From: Tersicoccus solisilvae
Lineage (GTDB): Bacteria > Actinomycetota > Actinomycetes > Actinomycetales > Micrococcaceae
Length of the DNA: 64,000 nt
Assembly (NCBI RefSeq): GCF_014643255.1
Contig: NZ_BMJI01000013.1
Span: 21,363 to 85,362, forward strand
Direction: 5' to 3'
The position numbers and the translations under genes were made by a program. Numbering within the stretch: the stretch's first letter is position 1; each line of letters opens with the position of its first letter. The notes under the pieces were generated by a model, which ran no database searches, had not been told where the DNA came from, and worked only from the letters and a program-made list of their open reading frames with translations. This document shows, one piece after another, positions 8,103 through 17,227 of the stretch.

Positions 8103-9224
8103 GTGAAGTTTGTTCGCGTCAGCCAGGCTGCGGCCGTTCTCGCAGTCGGCGCCCTCGCCCTCACCGCGTGCGGCTCGGACAACGCGACCGGCCAGGCCGG
8201 CGGCTCCTCCGCCGCCGGGTCCGGCTCGGCGGGCTCGTCGGTCTCCGGCACCCTGACCGGTTCCGGCGCCAGCTCGCAGAACGCCGCCATGGACGCCTGG
8301 AAGGCCGGCTTCTCCAGCGCCAACTCGGGCGCCACCGTGCAGTACTCGCCGGACGGCTCCGGCGCCGGCCGCAAGGCGTTCATCGCCGGTGCCGTGCAGT
8401 TCGCGGGTTCCGACTCCGCGATGAAGAAGGAAGAGCTCGAGTCCGCGAAGAAGCAGTGCACCACCGGTGCGCTGGACATCCCGGCCTACATCTCCCCGAT
8501 CGCGGTCGCCTTCAACGTCCCGGGCGTCAAGGAGCTCAACCTCGCCCCCGACACCATCGCCAAGATCTTCCGCGGCCAGGTCAAGAACTGGAACGACGCG
8601 GCGATCAAGGCCGACAACCCCGACGCGCAGCTGCCGGACCTGGCGATCACCGCCGTCCACCGCTCGGACGACTCGGGCACCACCACCAACTTCACCGACT
8701 ACCTGAACAAGGCGGCCGAGAAGGTGTGGACCGACAAGTCGGACGGCGTGTGGCCGTCCGCCCTCGGCGGCGAGAACGCCAAGGGCACCCAGGGCGTCGT
8801 CAAGACCGTGACCGACACCGAGGGCGCCATCACCTACGCCGACGAGTCCGCCATCGGCGGCACCCTGGGCAAGGCCAAGGTCAAGGTCGGCGACGCCTGG
8901 GTCGACGTGACCCCCGAGGCCGCCGCCAAGGCCGTGGAACTGTCCTCCGTGCAGGAGGGCCGCGAGGAGCACGACATCGCGCTGACGCTGGACCGCACGC
9001 CGACCGACTCCTCCGCCTACCCGGTGGTGCTGGTCTCGTACCACGTCGTGTGCAGCAGCTACAAGGATCAGAAGACTGTCGACCTGGTCAAGGCGTTCGA
9101 GAACTACGTGATCAGCGAGCAGGGCCAGAAGGACGCCGCCGACTCGGCCGGCAACGCCCCGCTGTCCTCGAAGCTGAGCGAGCAGGCCAAGGCCGCGATC
9201 GCCACCATCAAGGTCGCTTCCTGA
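8103..9224 (+). CDS. pstS: Phosphate ABC transporter substrate-binding lipoprotein PstS
   Basis: Binds inorganic phosphate outside the membrane and delivers it to PstCA. The 373-residue protein starts at a GTG preceded by an AAAGGA ribosome site 8 nt upstream; the open frame extends about 54 nt further but lacks a signal start. Residues 1-23 form a lipoprotein signal ending LALTAC, with Cys23 the lipidation site. Phosphate-binding segments are visible: LTGSGASSQNAAM (about 47), SPDGSGAGRKAF (about 82) and HRSDDSGTTTNF (about 187). First gene of pstSCAB, behind a PHO-box-like repeat and followed by a strong hairpin that probably lets pstS outnumber the permease transcript. Confidence 0.96.
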   Translation: MKFVRVSQAAAVLAVGALALTACGSDNATGQAGGSSAAGSGSAGSSVSGTLTGSGASSQNAAMDAWKAGFSSANSGATVQYSPDGSGAGRKAFIAGAVQFAGSDSAMKKEELESAKKQCTTGALDIPAYISPIAVAFNVPGVKELNLAPDTIAKIFRGQVKNWNDAAIKADNPDAQLPDLAITAVHRSDDSGTTTNFTDYLNKAAEKVWTDKSDGVWPSALGGENAKGTQGVVKTVTDTEGAITYADESAIGGTLGKAKVKVGDAWVDVTPEAAAKAVELSSVQEGREEHDIALTLDRTPTDSSAYPVVLVSYHVVCSSYKDQKTVDLVKAFENYVISEQGQKDAADSAGNAPLSSKLSEQAKAAIATIKVAS

Positions 9225-9240
9225 TCGGTCGCCGTTCGCC

Positions 9241-9276
9241 CAGGTGCCCTGCCCGGAACGTCGGGCAGGGCACCTG
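9241..9276 (+). terminator. Perfect 15-bp hairpin between pstS and pstC
   Basis: CAGGTGCCCTGCCCG and its exact complement flank a 6-nt loop (GAACGT). It lies 16 nt after the pstS stop and 52 nt before pstC. No T-run follows, so it could be a partial terminator, a 3'-end stabiliser of pstS mRNA, or both. The position is the usual place to separate high binding-protein output from low permease output. Confidence 0.75.
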
Positions 9277-9328
9277 CGCGGTTCACCGGTCGACGAATTC
9301 GACCTATCGTCTGAAAGGCGAATGACGA

Positions 9329-10288
9329 GTGTCACTCACGAGGAATCAGCTGGTGGGGTCCAGCTCCGCCCCCGGACGGGGCGACACCGGCCGTGCCGGG
9401 GACAAGGTCTTCTCGGGCGCCGCGCTCGCGGCGGGGATCCTGATCCTCGTCGTGCTGTTCGCGGTGGCCATCTTCCTGCTCATCCAGGCGCTGCCCACGT
9501 TCGGCGCGAACCCCGCCGACGTCAGCGGTGGGGCCGGGTTCGGCCGCTACATCTTCCCGCTGGTGATCGGCACGCTGATCGCGTCGGTCATCGCCCTGGT
9601 CATCGCCACCCCGGTGGGGATCGGCGTGGCCCTGTTCATCTCGCACTACGCGCCGCGACGGCTGTCGCAGGGCCTGGGTTACGTCATCGACCTGCTGGCC
9701 GCGATCCCGTCGGTGATCTACGGCGCGTGGGGCATCGCGTTCCTGGCGCCGGCGCTCGTGCCCGTCTACGACTGGCTGGCCACCTACGCCGGGTGGATCC
9801 CGATCTTCGCCGGCCCCGCCTCGGGCACCGGCAAGACGATGCTGACCGCCGGCATCGTGCTGGCCGTGATGATCCTGCCGATCATCACCTCGCTGTCGCG
9901 GGAGATCTTCCTGCAGACGCCGAAGCTGCACGAGGAGGCCGCCCTGGCCCTCGGTGCCACCCGCTGGGAGATGATCCGGATGTCGGTGCTGCCGTTCGCG
10001 CGGGCCGGCATCATCAGCTCGGTCATGCTCGCCCTCGGCCGGGCGCTCGGCGAGACGATGGCCGTGGCCATGGTCCTCTCGTCCGGTGGTCTGAAGGCCA
10101 GCCTGATCCAGTCCGGCAACCAGACCATCGCCGCCGAGATCGCCCTGAACTTCCCCGAGGCCTTCGGGTTGCGGCTCTCCGAGCTGATCGCCGCCGGCCT
10201 CGTGCTGTTCGTCATCACCCTCGCGGTGAACATGATCGCCCGCTGGATCATCAGCCGCCACAAGGAGTTCTCAGGAGCCAACGGATGA
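9329..10288 (+). CDS. pstC: Phosphate ABC transporter permease PstC
   Basis: One half of the membrane channel of the high-affinity phosphate importer. It has 319 residues with about six helices, the first at about 30-53 (AALAAGILILVVLFAVAIFL). The cytoplasmic EAA loop is visible as EEAALALGATRWEMIRMSVLP near residue 205, split by the usual Gly. It starts at GTG with AAAGG upstream; an ATG 7 nt earlier is out of frame. Its stop overlaps the ATG of pstA (ATGA), indicating coupled translation. Inner membrane, partner PstA, energised by PstB. Confidence 0.95.
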   Translation: MSLTRNQLVGSSSAPGRGDTGRAGDKVFSGAALAAGILILVVLFAVAIFLLIQALPTFGANPADVSGGAGFGRYIFPLVIGTLIASVIALVIATPVGIGVALFISHYAPRRLSQGLGYVIDLLAAIPSVIYGAWGIAFLAPALVPVYDWLATYAGWIPIFAGPASGTGKTMLTAGIVLAVMILPIITSLSREIFLQTPKLHEEAALALGATRWEMIRMSVLPFARAGIISSVMLALGRALGETMAVAMVLSSGGLKASLIQSGNQTIAAEIALNFPEAFGLRLSELIAAGLVLFVITLAVNMIARWIISRHKEFSGANG

Positions 10289-11391
10289 GCGCCACCACCC
10301 AGATCCGCGGCCGGTCGGCCTACATGCGGGGACGTGTTCCCGGGTGGGCCCGCTGGGCGGTCCTCGCGGCCGCCCTCGTGCTCGGCGCCGCCCTCTCCTC
10401 CCTCGTGGGCTTCTCCCTGGTCGGCTGGGTCCTGTTCTCCGCCGTGCTGTTCGTGATCGGCTGGCCGGTCACCGTCGGCGTCGTCGAGGGACGGCGCAAG
10501 GGTGTCGACGCGCTCGTCTCCGCCCTCATCGTCGCCGCGTTCATCGTGGCCCTGCTGCCGCTGCTGTCGGTGATCTGGACCGTGCTCGGCAAGGGCGTGC
10601 CCGGCCTCACCGGCAACTTCCTGTCCACGTCGATGAACGGCATGACCGGCGCCCAGGACAACCGGGCCGTCCGGGAGGGCACCGCGATCCTCGGCGGCGC
10701 CTACCACGCCATTCTCGGCAGCGTCCTGATCACCGTGTGGGCCACCGTCATCTCGGTCCCGATCGGTCTGCTCACCGCCGTCTACCTGGTGGAGTACGGC
10801 CAGGGCAGGTCCCTGTCGCGGGCCATCACGTTCTTCGTCGACGTGATGACGGGCATCCCGTCGATCGTGGCCGGCCTGTTCGCGGCGGCCCTGTTCGGGC
10901 TGATGTTCGGGCCCGGCTTCAAGGCGGGCATCGTCGGTGCCATCGCCCTGTCGGTGCTGATGATCCCCACCGTCGTCCGCTCCGCGGAGGAGATGCTCCG
11001 GATCGTGCCCAACGAGCTGCGGGAGGCGTCCTACGCCCTCGGCGTGCGCAAGTGGCGGACCATCCTCAAGGTGGTCATCCCCACGGCGATCTCCGGCATC
11101 GCCTCCGGCGTCACGCTGGCGATCTCGCGCGTCATCGGCGAGACCGCGCCGCTGATCGTGACCGCCGGCTTCGCCACGGGCATCAACGGCAACGTGTTCG
11201 CCGGCTGGATGCAGTCCCTGCCGGCCTACATCTACACCCAGATCCTCACGCCGACCTCGCCGACCAACCCCGGCCCCAGCGAGCAGCGGGCCTGGGCGGC
11301 CGCCCTGATCCTGATCATCCTGGTGATGCTGCTCAACCTCATCGCCCGGCTGGTCGCCCGCCTCTTCGCCCCCAAGACCTCCGGACGCTGA
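10285..11391 (+). CDS. pstA: Phosphate ABC transporter permease PstA
   Basis: The second channel half. It has 368 residues, longer than the common 280-300 because of an N-terminal extension with two or three extra hydrophobic stretches (AVLAAALVLGAALSSLVGF, SALIVAAFIVALLPLLSV), a form frequent in actinobacteria. The EAA loop is at about residue 248-266 (REASYALGVRKWRTILKVV). Start ATG overlaps the pstC stop by 4 nt. A gap of 39 nt separates it from pstB. Integral membrane protein; partners are PstC and PstB. Confidence 0.95.
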   Translation: MSATTQIRGRSAYMRGRVPGWARWAVLAAALVLGAALSSLVGFSLVGWVLFSAVLFVIGWPVTVGVVEGRRKGVDALVSALIVAAFIVALLPLLSVIWTVLGKGVPGLTGNFLSTSMNGMTGAQDNRAVREGTAILGGAYHAILGSVLITVWATVISVPIGLLTAVYLVEYGQGRSLSRAITFFVDVMTGIPSIVAGLFAAALFGLMFGPGFKAGIVGAIALSVLMIPTVVRSAEEMLRIVPNELREASYALGVRKWRTILKVVIPTAISGIASGVTLAISRVIGETAPLIVTAGFATGINGNVFAGWMQSLPAYIYTQILTPTSPTNPGPSEQRAWAAALILIILVMLLNLIARLVARLFAPKTSGR

Positions 11392-11430
11392 CGCCGCGCG
11401 TCAGCAGCCACCGAAACCGAAGGAAGTCAC

Positions 11431-12210
11431 GTGTCCAAACGCATCGACGTGGACGATCTGAACGTCTACTACTCGAAGTTCCTCGCCGTGGAGGGCGTCT
11501 CGATCACCATCGAGCCGCGCTCCGTGACGGCGTTCATCGGTCCCTCCGGCTGCGGCAAGACGACGTTCCTGCGCACCATCAACCGGATGCACGAGGTGCT
11601 GCCCGGGGCCCACGTGCAGGGCAAGATGCTGCTCGACGGCGACGACATCTACGCCGCCGGGGTCGACCCGGTCACCGTGCGCAGCCAGGTCGGCATGGTG
11701 TTCCAGCGGCCCAACCCGTTCCCCACCATGTCCATCCGAGACAACGTGCTCGCCGGGGTGAAGCTGAACGGCAAGCGCCTCGGCAAGCGCGCGGAGGAGG
11801 AGATCGTCGAGACCTCCCTGCGCGGCGCCAACCTGTGGAACGAGGTCAAGGACCGCCTCGACAAGCCCGGCTCGGGGCTCTCGGGCGGCCAGCAGCAGCG
11901 GCTGTGCATCGCCCGCACCATCGCGGTGCAGCCCGACGTCATCCTCATGGACGAGCCCTGCTCCGCCCTGGATCCCATCTCCACGCTCGCGGTCGAGGAC
12001 CTGATCAACGAGCTCAAGGAGAAGTACACGGTCGTCATCGTCACGCACAACATGCAGCAGGCGGCGCGGGTGTCGGACAAGACGGCGTTCTTCAACATCG
12101 CCGGCACCGGCAAGCCCGGCAAGCTGATCGAGTACAACGACACGAAGACCATCTTCAACAACCCGTCCGTGAAGGCCACCGAGGACTACGTCTCCGGCCG
12201 CTTCGGGTGA
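11431..12210 (+). CDS. pstB: Phosphate ABC transporter ATPase PstB
   Basis: Hydrolyses ATP to drive phosphate import through PstCA. It has 259 residues with Walker [10 protein letters not shown] (38-46 region), Q-loop [10 protein letters not shown], signature [13 protein letters not shown], Walker [14 protein letters not shown] and the switch His in IVTHNMQQA. The pattern is exactly that of PstB. GTG start. It closes pstSCAB; no phoU is adjacent, and the nearest PhoU-like gene is the DUF47 protein at 13265 on the other strand. A short G+C hairpin follows. Confidence 0.96.
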   Translation: MSKRIDVDDLNVYYSKFLAVEGVSITIEPRSVTAFIGPSGCGKTTFLRTINRMHEVLPGAHVQGKMLLDGDDIYAAGVDPVTVRSQVGMVFQRPNPFPTMSIRDNVLAGVKLNGKRLGKRAEEEIVETSLRGANLWNEVKDRLDKPGSGLSGGQQQRLCIARTIAVQPDVILMDEPCSALDPISTLAVEDLINELKEKYTVVIVTHNMQQAARVSDKTAFFNIAGTGKPGKLIEYNDTKTIFNNPSVKATEDYVSGRFG

Positions 12211-12214
12211 GCCG

Positions 12215-12229
12215 TCCGCCCCGGGCGGA
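12215..12229. terminator. Small GC palindrome between convergent pstB and pit
   Basis: TCCGCCCCGGGCGGA is a perfect 7-bp inverted repeat around a single base, in the 33-nt gap between two convergent genes. It may act as a short bidirectional stop signal. There is no T-run, so this rests on position and symmetry only. Confidence 0.4.
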
Positions 12230-12243
12230 GGACGACGCGCGCG

Positions 12244-13263
12244 TCAGTGGGCGAGCGCGACCAGGGGGTCCAGGGCGAGCGTGAGCACCATGCCCAGCAG
12301 CAGGCACGCCGGCACGGTGAGGATCCAGACGCCGACGATGCGGGTGGCCAGGGGTCGGTTGATGGCGACGAACCGGTGGTTGGCGGCGGTGCCGAGCAGG
12401 CCCGCGGCCACGGTCTGGCTGCTCGAGACCGGCACGTCCAGGACCGTCGTGCCGCCGAACATCATCACGGCGCTGATCCACTGGGTCACCATCGCCCGCA
12501 ACGGGTCCAGGCGCACCAGCCGGTAACCCAGCGTGTGGGTGATGCGCCAGCCCCCGGTGAGGCAGCCGGCCGCGCCGATCAGGGCGACCGCCGCGACCAC
12601 CGTGCCCACGGGTCCGCCGTCGCGGTCGACGACGCCGGCGGTGATCAGCGCGGCGGTCATCACGGTGATGGAGCGCAGGCCGGTCTGCATGCCGTGCCCG
12701 AGGGCGACGACCGCGGCCCCCACGGCCAGGGCGGCCCGGTTCCGGGCGGAGAGGAACCGCACCTCCTCGTGCCGGTCCAGGAAGCCGAACACGGCGACGG
12801 CCCCGAAGCTGAGGGCGAAGGCGGCGACGGGCGTCACCAGCAGCGGCAGCACCACCGAGGGCCAGAACTGGCCGTCGATGCCGTCCAGCGCCTCGTGACC
12901 GAGCAGCACGGTGGCCAGGGAGGCGCCGACCAGGCCGGAGACCAGCGCGTGCGTCGTCGATGAGGGCATCGACCACCAGTAGGTCACCAGTCCCCAGCAG
13001 CACGCCGCGAGCACGCCGCTGAGCAGCACGCCCAGGCCGAACGGGCCGTCCGGCATGGTCAGCCAGTCCGCCACGGTGGAGCCGAGGGTCGCGCCGGCGA
13101 CGCAGCCGAACCCGTTGAACAGCGCGGCGACGAGGACGGCGATCGACGGGCTGAGGGCGTGGGTGCGGACGGCGGTCGCGATCGAGTTGGAGACGTCGTG
13201 GAAGCCTGCGATGAACACCAGCACCCCGCTCACCACGAGGGTGACGACGAGCAGCAGCGACAC
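12244..13263 (-). CDS. pit: Low-affinity inorganic phosphate transporter, PiT family
   Basis: Imports phosphate, as a metal-phosphate complex, with a proton. The 339-residue membrane protein shows the PiT signature near the N-terminus (FIAGFHDVSNSIATAV, about 17-32) and its inverted partner in the second half (GGTTVLDVPVSSSQTVAAG), with about 8-9 helices. The canonical GANDVAN motif is relaxed to GFHDVSN, as in DUF47-linked PiT proteins of actinobacteria. GTG start, 1 nt after the DUF47 gene, so the two are cotranscribed. Convergent with pstB. Confidence 0.9.
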   Translation of the reverse strand: MSLLLVVTLVVSGVLVFIAGFHDVSNSIATAVRTHALSPSIAVLVAALFNGFGCVAGATLGSTVADWLTMPDGPFGLGVLLSGVLAACCWGLVTYWWSMPSSTTHALVSGLVGASLATVLLGHEALDGIDGQFWPSVVLPLLVTPVAAFALSFGAVAVFGFLDRHEEVRFLSARNRAALAVGAAVVALGHGMQTGLRSITVMTAALITAGVVDRDGGPVGTVVAAVALIGAAGCLTGGWRITHTLGYRLVRLDPLRAMVTQWISAVMMFGGTTVLDVPVSSSQTVAAGLLGTAANHRFVAINRPLATRIVGVWILTVPACLLLGMVLTLALDPLVALAH

Positions 13264-13264
13264 C

Positions 13265-13882
13265 TCAGGATTCCCTCACGATGATCTGACCGACGTGGCT
13301 GGCCATGTCCCGCAGCAGCCGGGTGGTGCCCACCAGCTGGTCCGCGAGGAAACGGTGCCGCTCGAACCCCGTCGGCGCGTGCTCGGCGAGCAGTTCGGCC
13401 AGGTGCTTGCGGTGGGTGCTCTCCGCGCGGCGGGACAACCGGTGCACCTCGATCCAGTAGTCCTCCAGCTCGTCGAGCGTGGTGAGCCGGCGCATCGCCC
13501 GGGTGGTGCTGTCGACCTGCAGGCTGATCACCTCGAGTTGCTCCGCGGGACGCCGGGACAGATGGGTCAGCCGGTGCAGCAGGATCAGGTGACCCGCGGC
13601 GTCCAGGCTGGTCATGACGCCGGTGAGGTGGGCGGCGAGGGCGTAGAGGTCCTCCCGGGGCAGCGGGGAGATCAGACTGGTGCGCATCCGGGTCAGCAGC
13701 GCGAACTGCAGGTTCGCGGTGGCCGCGTCGAGCTCGTGCAGGGACCCCGAGAGTCGTTGGACGTCCTGCACGGGGGCACCGAGGAGTTCACCGAGGATGC
13801 GGACCGCCTCGCCGAGCTGCTGGGCCATCTCGGCGAGCAGCTCGACCCCCTCGTTCTGCTGGGGGAACAACGTGAAACGCAC
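13265..13882 (-). CDS. DUF47 (PhoU-like) protein paired with PiT transporter
   Basis: A cytoplasmic, all-helical PhoU-like protein thought to regulate its partner phosphate transporter. From the GTG at 13882 it has 205 residues and begins VRFTLFPQQNEGVELLAEMAQQL, the usual DUF47 opening (shown here in part). A longer ATG start at 13936 would add 18 residues with no family support. The C-terminal half carries the helical bundle with ELEDYWIEVHRLSRRAE and ends in GQIIVRES. Immediately upstream of pit (1-nt gap). The 275-nt region before it has a TTGACA-like hexamer at 14058-14063 on its strand but no clear PHO box. Confidence 0.87.
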   Translation of the reverse strand: MRFTLFPQQNEGVELLAEMAQQLGEAVRILGELLGAPVQDVQRLSGSLHELDAATANLQFALLTRMRTSLISPLPREDLYALAAHLTGVMTSLDAAGHLILLHRLTHLSRRPAEQLEVISLQVDSTTRAMRRLTTLDELEDYWIEVHRLSRRAESTHRKHLAELLAEHAPTGFERHRFLADQLVGTTRLLRDMASHVGQIIVRES

Positions 13883-14157
13883 GGGGTCACTGTAACCGGC
13901 CCGCGTGAACGCGGCCGCGCACCGGCATCCGGGCATGAAGGTGGCGCCGAACCGGGAGCGCCTCTCGGCGGAAGGCCGCTCGAAGCGGCTTTATGTTGGA
14001 GCCCGGGGCTGCCACGGTTCGACGCCGTAACTCAGTCAACTACTCGACTTCGGGCCGTGTCAAACCCTTCCGGGGCGACCCCGGCGGCGTCGCAGGTCAG
14101 GGCGCGGGACGCGGCACGTCGCCGCACCCGCCATGCCCGGGACGCCCCGGTGAGCGC

Positions 14158-15618
14158 TCAGTAGCGGTTCGCCGGCTCCGGGTCCCGCCCCAGCGACAAG
14201 CCGGCGAACGAGGCGACGACCAGGCTGACGCCGGCCAGGACGGCCGCCAGCGGTGCCGTGGCGGTGACGTCGCGCTGCACGATCTCGGCGGCACCGGCGG
14301 GGAGCGCCGTGGACGTCGCGAGGAAGGCGAAGCCGGTGGCCGCCGCCAGCACGAGGATGACGACGCCGCTGACGACCATGCCGCCCGGGGCGCGGGAGGT
14401 GCAGGCCACGCCGATCGCCATCAGCACCAGGCCGAGGACGAGCGCGATCGGGCGGGTGGCGTCGGGGGCGGGCCAGCCCACGCGGGCGAACGCCTGGAGC
14501 AGATTCTCCTGCGTGGCCAGGCAGAACAGGGCAAGCCCGGGCGCGAAGCAGATCGCCGAGAACAGGCCCAGGAAGAACGAGCTGACCGGACCGGCGAGGT
14601 CCTCGGCCCGGCGGCGGGTGGAGAACGCCAGACCGATCAGGAAGAGCAGCACCCCCGCCAGGGCCGTCTCCGGTCGGAGGAACGCCTCCGCGACGGGGGC
14701 GGGCACCGACCACGCCGTCAGCTGGCCGCGCACCAGGGCGGCCGCGTCGCCGCTCACCATGGCGGCGAGGGCGGGCAGGGCGATGATCGACCCCATCAGG
14801 GGAGCGGTGGAACTGACCCGGCCGGCGACGATCACGATGGCCACGCACAGCACACCGGCCCCGAAGCCCAGCAGGGCCAGCAGGCCGCCGCCGTCGAACG
14901 CGCCGCCGGGGCGCACGGTGCCGGTCGCCGCCTGACCGTTCATGCCCAGCAGCGCCGCGGCGATGACGGCCAGCAGCAGGCCGAGGACCAGCAGCCCCAG
15001 CTTCGCGCCGATGCCCGTCCGGTGCGCCCTGCCGGTCGCGGCGTAGGCGTCCCGGTCCTCGTCGACGGCGAGGCGGCGGTCCGACGAGTAGCCCGCGGCC
15101 CGGTCGGTCTCCTCCGGGTAGTCGTCCTGGTCCTCGTCCCAGGCCGCGCGCTCGCTGCTGATCGGCTGCGGCGCGGTCGTGCCGCGCCCGTCGTCATTCC
15201 CGTCGTCGTTCCCGCCGGCGGGCTGGCCCGTCGGCCGGTCGAACGCCTCGGTCCGGGCGCCGACCGGTTCCCTGCCGGCGGCATCCGCGCGGTCGCGATT
15301 CCCTCCGCGTCCGCGGTCCAGACCTTCGAGCGGCCGGGTGGCCGCCGAGCCGGCACCCCGGTCGTCGGCATCGTCGTCGCCGACGTACAGATCGGAGTCG
15401 TACCAGTTGCTGTAGTCCGGGCCCTTGTCGTCGCGGTCCCGGGACGAGCGGGCGATCGGCTGGGTGGGGGTGGCCTGTGTCGGCGCCCCACCGTCGAGGT
15501 CGAGGGGCTGCGTGCGGTCCGTCGGGGTGGTGCGGATCGGCTCCGTCGGGGAGGACGACCCACGGCTCCTACGGGCGTCACGAGTGTCGTCGGGCTGGTC
15601 CTCTGGCCGGATCTGCAT
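14158..15618 (-). CDS. Multi-pass membrane protein with long disordered N-terminus
   Basis: A 486-residue protein of unknown function. Residues 1-200 are hydrophilic and low complexity, rich in Asp, Arg, Thr and Gly (for example RDRDDKGPDYSNWYDSDLY). From about residue 205 there are roughly eight hydrophobic helices (GLLVLGLLLAVIAAALLGM, LLGFGAGVLCVAIVIVAG, GVVILVLAAATGFAFLA). It ends with a short tail DPEPANRY. The start ATG (MQIRPED) was chosen because the upstream frame runs over the neighbouring gene. The layout is common for actinobacterial envelope proteins, but I do not recognise a named family. Confidence 0.65.
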   Translation of the reverse strand: MQIRPEDQPDDTRDARRSRGSSSPTEPIRTTPTDRTQPLDLDGGAPTQATPTQPIARSSRDRDDKGPDYSNWYDSDLYVGDDDADDRGAGSAATRPLEGLDRGRGGNRDRADAAGREPVGARTEAFDRPTGQPAGGNDDGNDDGRGTTAPQPISSERAAWDEDQDDYPEETDRAAGYSSDRRLAVDEDRDAYAATGRAHRTGIGAKLGLLVLGLLLAVIAAALLGMNGQAATGTVRPGGAFDGGGLLALLGFGAGVLCVAIVIVAGRVSSTAPLMGSIIALPALAAMVSGDAAALVRGQLTAWSVPAPVAEAFLRPETALAGVLLFLIGLAFSTRRRAEDLAGPVSSFFLGLFSAICFAPGLALFCLATQENLLQAFARVGWPAPDATRPIALVLGLVLMAIGVACTSRAPGGMVVSGVVILVLAAATGFAFLATSTALPAGAAEIVQRDVTATAPLAAVLAGVSLVVASFAGLSLGRDPEPANRY

Positions 15619-15704
15619 GCCTGCCAGCCTATCGGCGGGGCCGGCCGGCGGGCCGGGAGCCGGGGCGTTTCGCGCGGCGGGCTCGGTTCGGGTGGCCGCG
15701 GACC

Positions 15705-16352
15705 TCAGTCCAGGTGGCCGCGCCGCCAGGCCTCCGCCGACGCCTCGAGGTCCTCCGCCGTCTTGATCAGCCGGTGGGACCGGCGGGTCAGCTCGCTGGC
15801 GTACTCCGGCTTGCTGGTCTCGGCGTCGTCGGCGACGTTCGTCTGTCCCAGGGCGACCACCCGGCAGAACGCGGCGCTGCGCTCGAGCGCGACGTCGAAC
15901 TCGCCGTCGAAGGCGCCGGAGAGGATCGCGTCCGCCATCTCGCGCATCTCGACCGCGCCCGGCGGCTCGGCGGCACCGGCCACCACGTTGGACACCTGCG
16001 CGACCGACTGCCCGGCCTGGAAGAACTGGGCGATGCGCTCCGGGTCCCGCTGGGCGGATGCACGGATCGCGTACAGCCGCCACAGGGCACCGGGCAGGGA
16101 AACGGCGGGGCTCTCGGCCCACATTTCGGCGATGGCCTCCAGGCCCTGCTTGTCGGCGAGCTTGACCAGCCGGCGGGTCACCTCGGGGTCCTCGGACGCG
16201 CGCCCGTGGTGCACGAGGGCCCGGGCGGCCAGGTGCGCCGCCTCGGAGATCCGGACCGGGTCCGCACCACCCTCGTACGCCTCGAATCCCGCCGGGTCCA
16301 TCTGCACGGGGCGGTGGGGTCGGGGTGCTGAAGAGCTGGGCTTCTCGCTCAT
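15705..16352 (-). CDS. Conserved actinobacterial protein of unknown function
   Basis: 215 residues, soluble, no signal peptide. The sequence opens MSEKPSSSAPRPHRPVQMD, then FEAYEGGADPVRISEAAHLA, a helical body and VALERSAAFCRVVALGQTN. I recognise this as a conserved actinobacterial protein that is sometimes mislabelled in databases; no catalytic motif is visible. The ATG at 16352 was preferred to an upstream in-frame start because the upstream residues are Pro/Arg-rich and look non-coding. It shares its strand with the membrane protein at 14158 and the C-N hydrolase at 16420, with gaps of 86 and 67 nt. Confidence 0.7.
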   Translation of the reverse strand: MSEKPSSSAPRPHRPVQMDPAGFEAYEGGADPVRISEAAHLAARALVHHGRASEDPEVTRRLVKLADKQGLEAIAEMWAESPAVSLPGALWRLYAIRASAQRDPERIAQFFQAGQSVAQVSNVVAGAAEPPGAVEMREMADAILSGAFDGEFDVALERSAAFCRVVALGQTNVADDAETSKPEYASELTRRSHRLIKTAEDLEASAEAWRRGHLD

Positions 16353-16419
16353 GCCCGTCAGGATACGCCCGGGAGGCGGGACCGCGACGACCGATCCGGC
16401 GGACCGGTCGGGACGCGGC

Positions 16420-17211
16420 TCAGAGCCGGGCGTTGGCCAGCACCGGCAGCGTCCGGCGGGTCCGCGCGACGACCCCGGGATCGACATCGGCGATCAGCAG
16501 GTCCGCCCGCCCGTCGAGGGTGGCGACGGGGAACCCCAGCGGGTCCACCAGCGCGCTGTGCCCGACGCCGGTCGGGGCGCCCTCCTTGACGGGGACGCCG
16601 GTGACGGCGGGGTCGGCCTGCCCGGCTGCGGCGACGTAGGCCGTCGCGTCCAGCGCGCGGGCCCGCACCAGCAGGTCCCACTGCTCGGTCTTGGTCGGGC
16701 CCGCGCCCCAGGACGCGCACACGGCGATCAGCTGGGCGCCCTCGGTCGCCAGCCGGGTGAACAGTGCCGGGAAGCGCACGTCGTAGCAGGTGGCCAGGCC
16801 GACCGTCACGTCGTCCACGGTGAAGGTGACCGGCGCGTCCCCGGCGTCGACGGTGTCCGACTCGGCGAAGCCGAACGCGTCGTAGAGGTGGATCTTGTCG
16901 TAATGGGCCTCGACGCCACGGCCGGTGGCGAGCAGGGTGTTGCGCACCTTCCCGTCCGCCCCCGGCGTGAACATGCCGACGACGACGGTGACGTCGTGGT
17001 CCGCGGCGACCTGCCGCACGGCGTCGGCCCACGGCCCGTCGACGGGCTCGGCGATGTCGGTCAGCCGGTGCCCGAAGGCCCGCATCGTCGCCTCGGGGAA
17101 CACGACCAGCCGCGCCCCCTGGGCCGCCGCGCGGGCGGTGTACTCGCGGACCAGCGCGAGGTTCTCCGCGGCGTCGGGTCCGCTGTTGATCTGGGCCAGG
17201 GCGATACGCAT
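16420..17211 (-). CDS. Carbon-nitrogen hydrolase (nitrilase superfamily amidase)
   Basis: Hydrolyses a non-peptide C-N bond, most likely an amide. The 263-residue protein has the full Glu-Lys-Cys triad: Glu40 in VVFPEATM, Lys106 in HYDKIHLYDAFG, Cys142 in GLATCYDVRFP. Length and motifs fit the omega-amidase/deaminated-glutathione-amidase-like branch, but substrate cannot be read from motifs. The start is the ATG at 17211, preceded by a strong GAGGAGG site. It is divergent from gntR with only 35 nt between starts, and that gap holds operator copy 1, so it is very probably under GntR control together with the MHS transporter and the DUF2848 protein. Confidence 0.88.
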   Translation of the reverse strand: MRIALAQINSGPDAAENLALVREYTARAAAQGARLVVFPEATMRAFGHRLTDIAEPVDGPWADAVRQVAADHDVTVVVGMFTPGADGKVRNTLLATGRGVEAHYDKIHLYDAFGFAESDTVDAGDAPVTFTVDDVTVGLATCYDVRFPALFTRLATEGAQLIAVCASWGAGPTKTEQWDLLVRARALDATAYVAAAGQADPAVTGVPVKEGAPTGVGHSALVDPLGFPVATLDGRADLLIADVDPGVVARTRRTLPVLANARL

Positions 17212-17227
17212 CGAACTGCCTCCTCCT

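Noticed and set aside
14058..14063. TTGACA on the minus strand upstream of DUF47-pit as a PHO-regulated promoter
   Set aside because: No -10 at a good spacing and no GTTnACC direct repeats at an 11-nt step.
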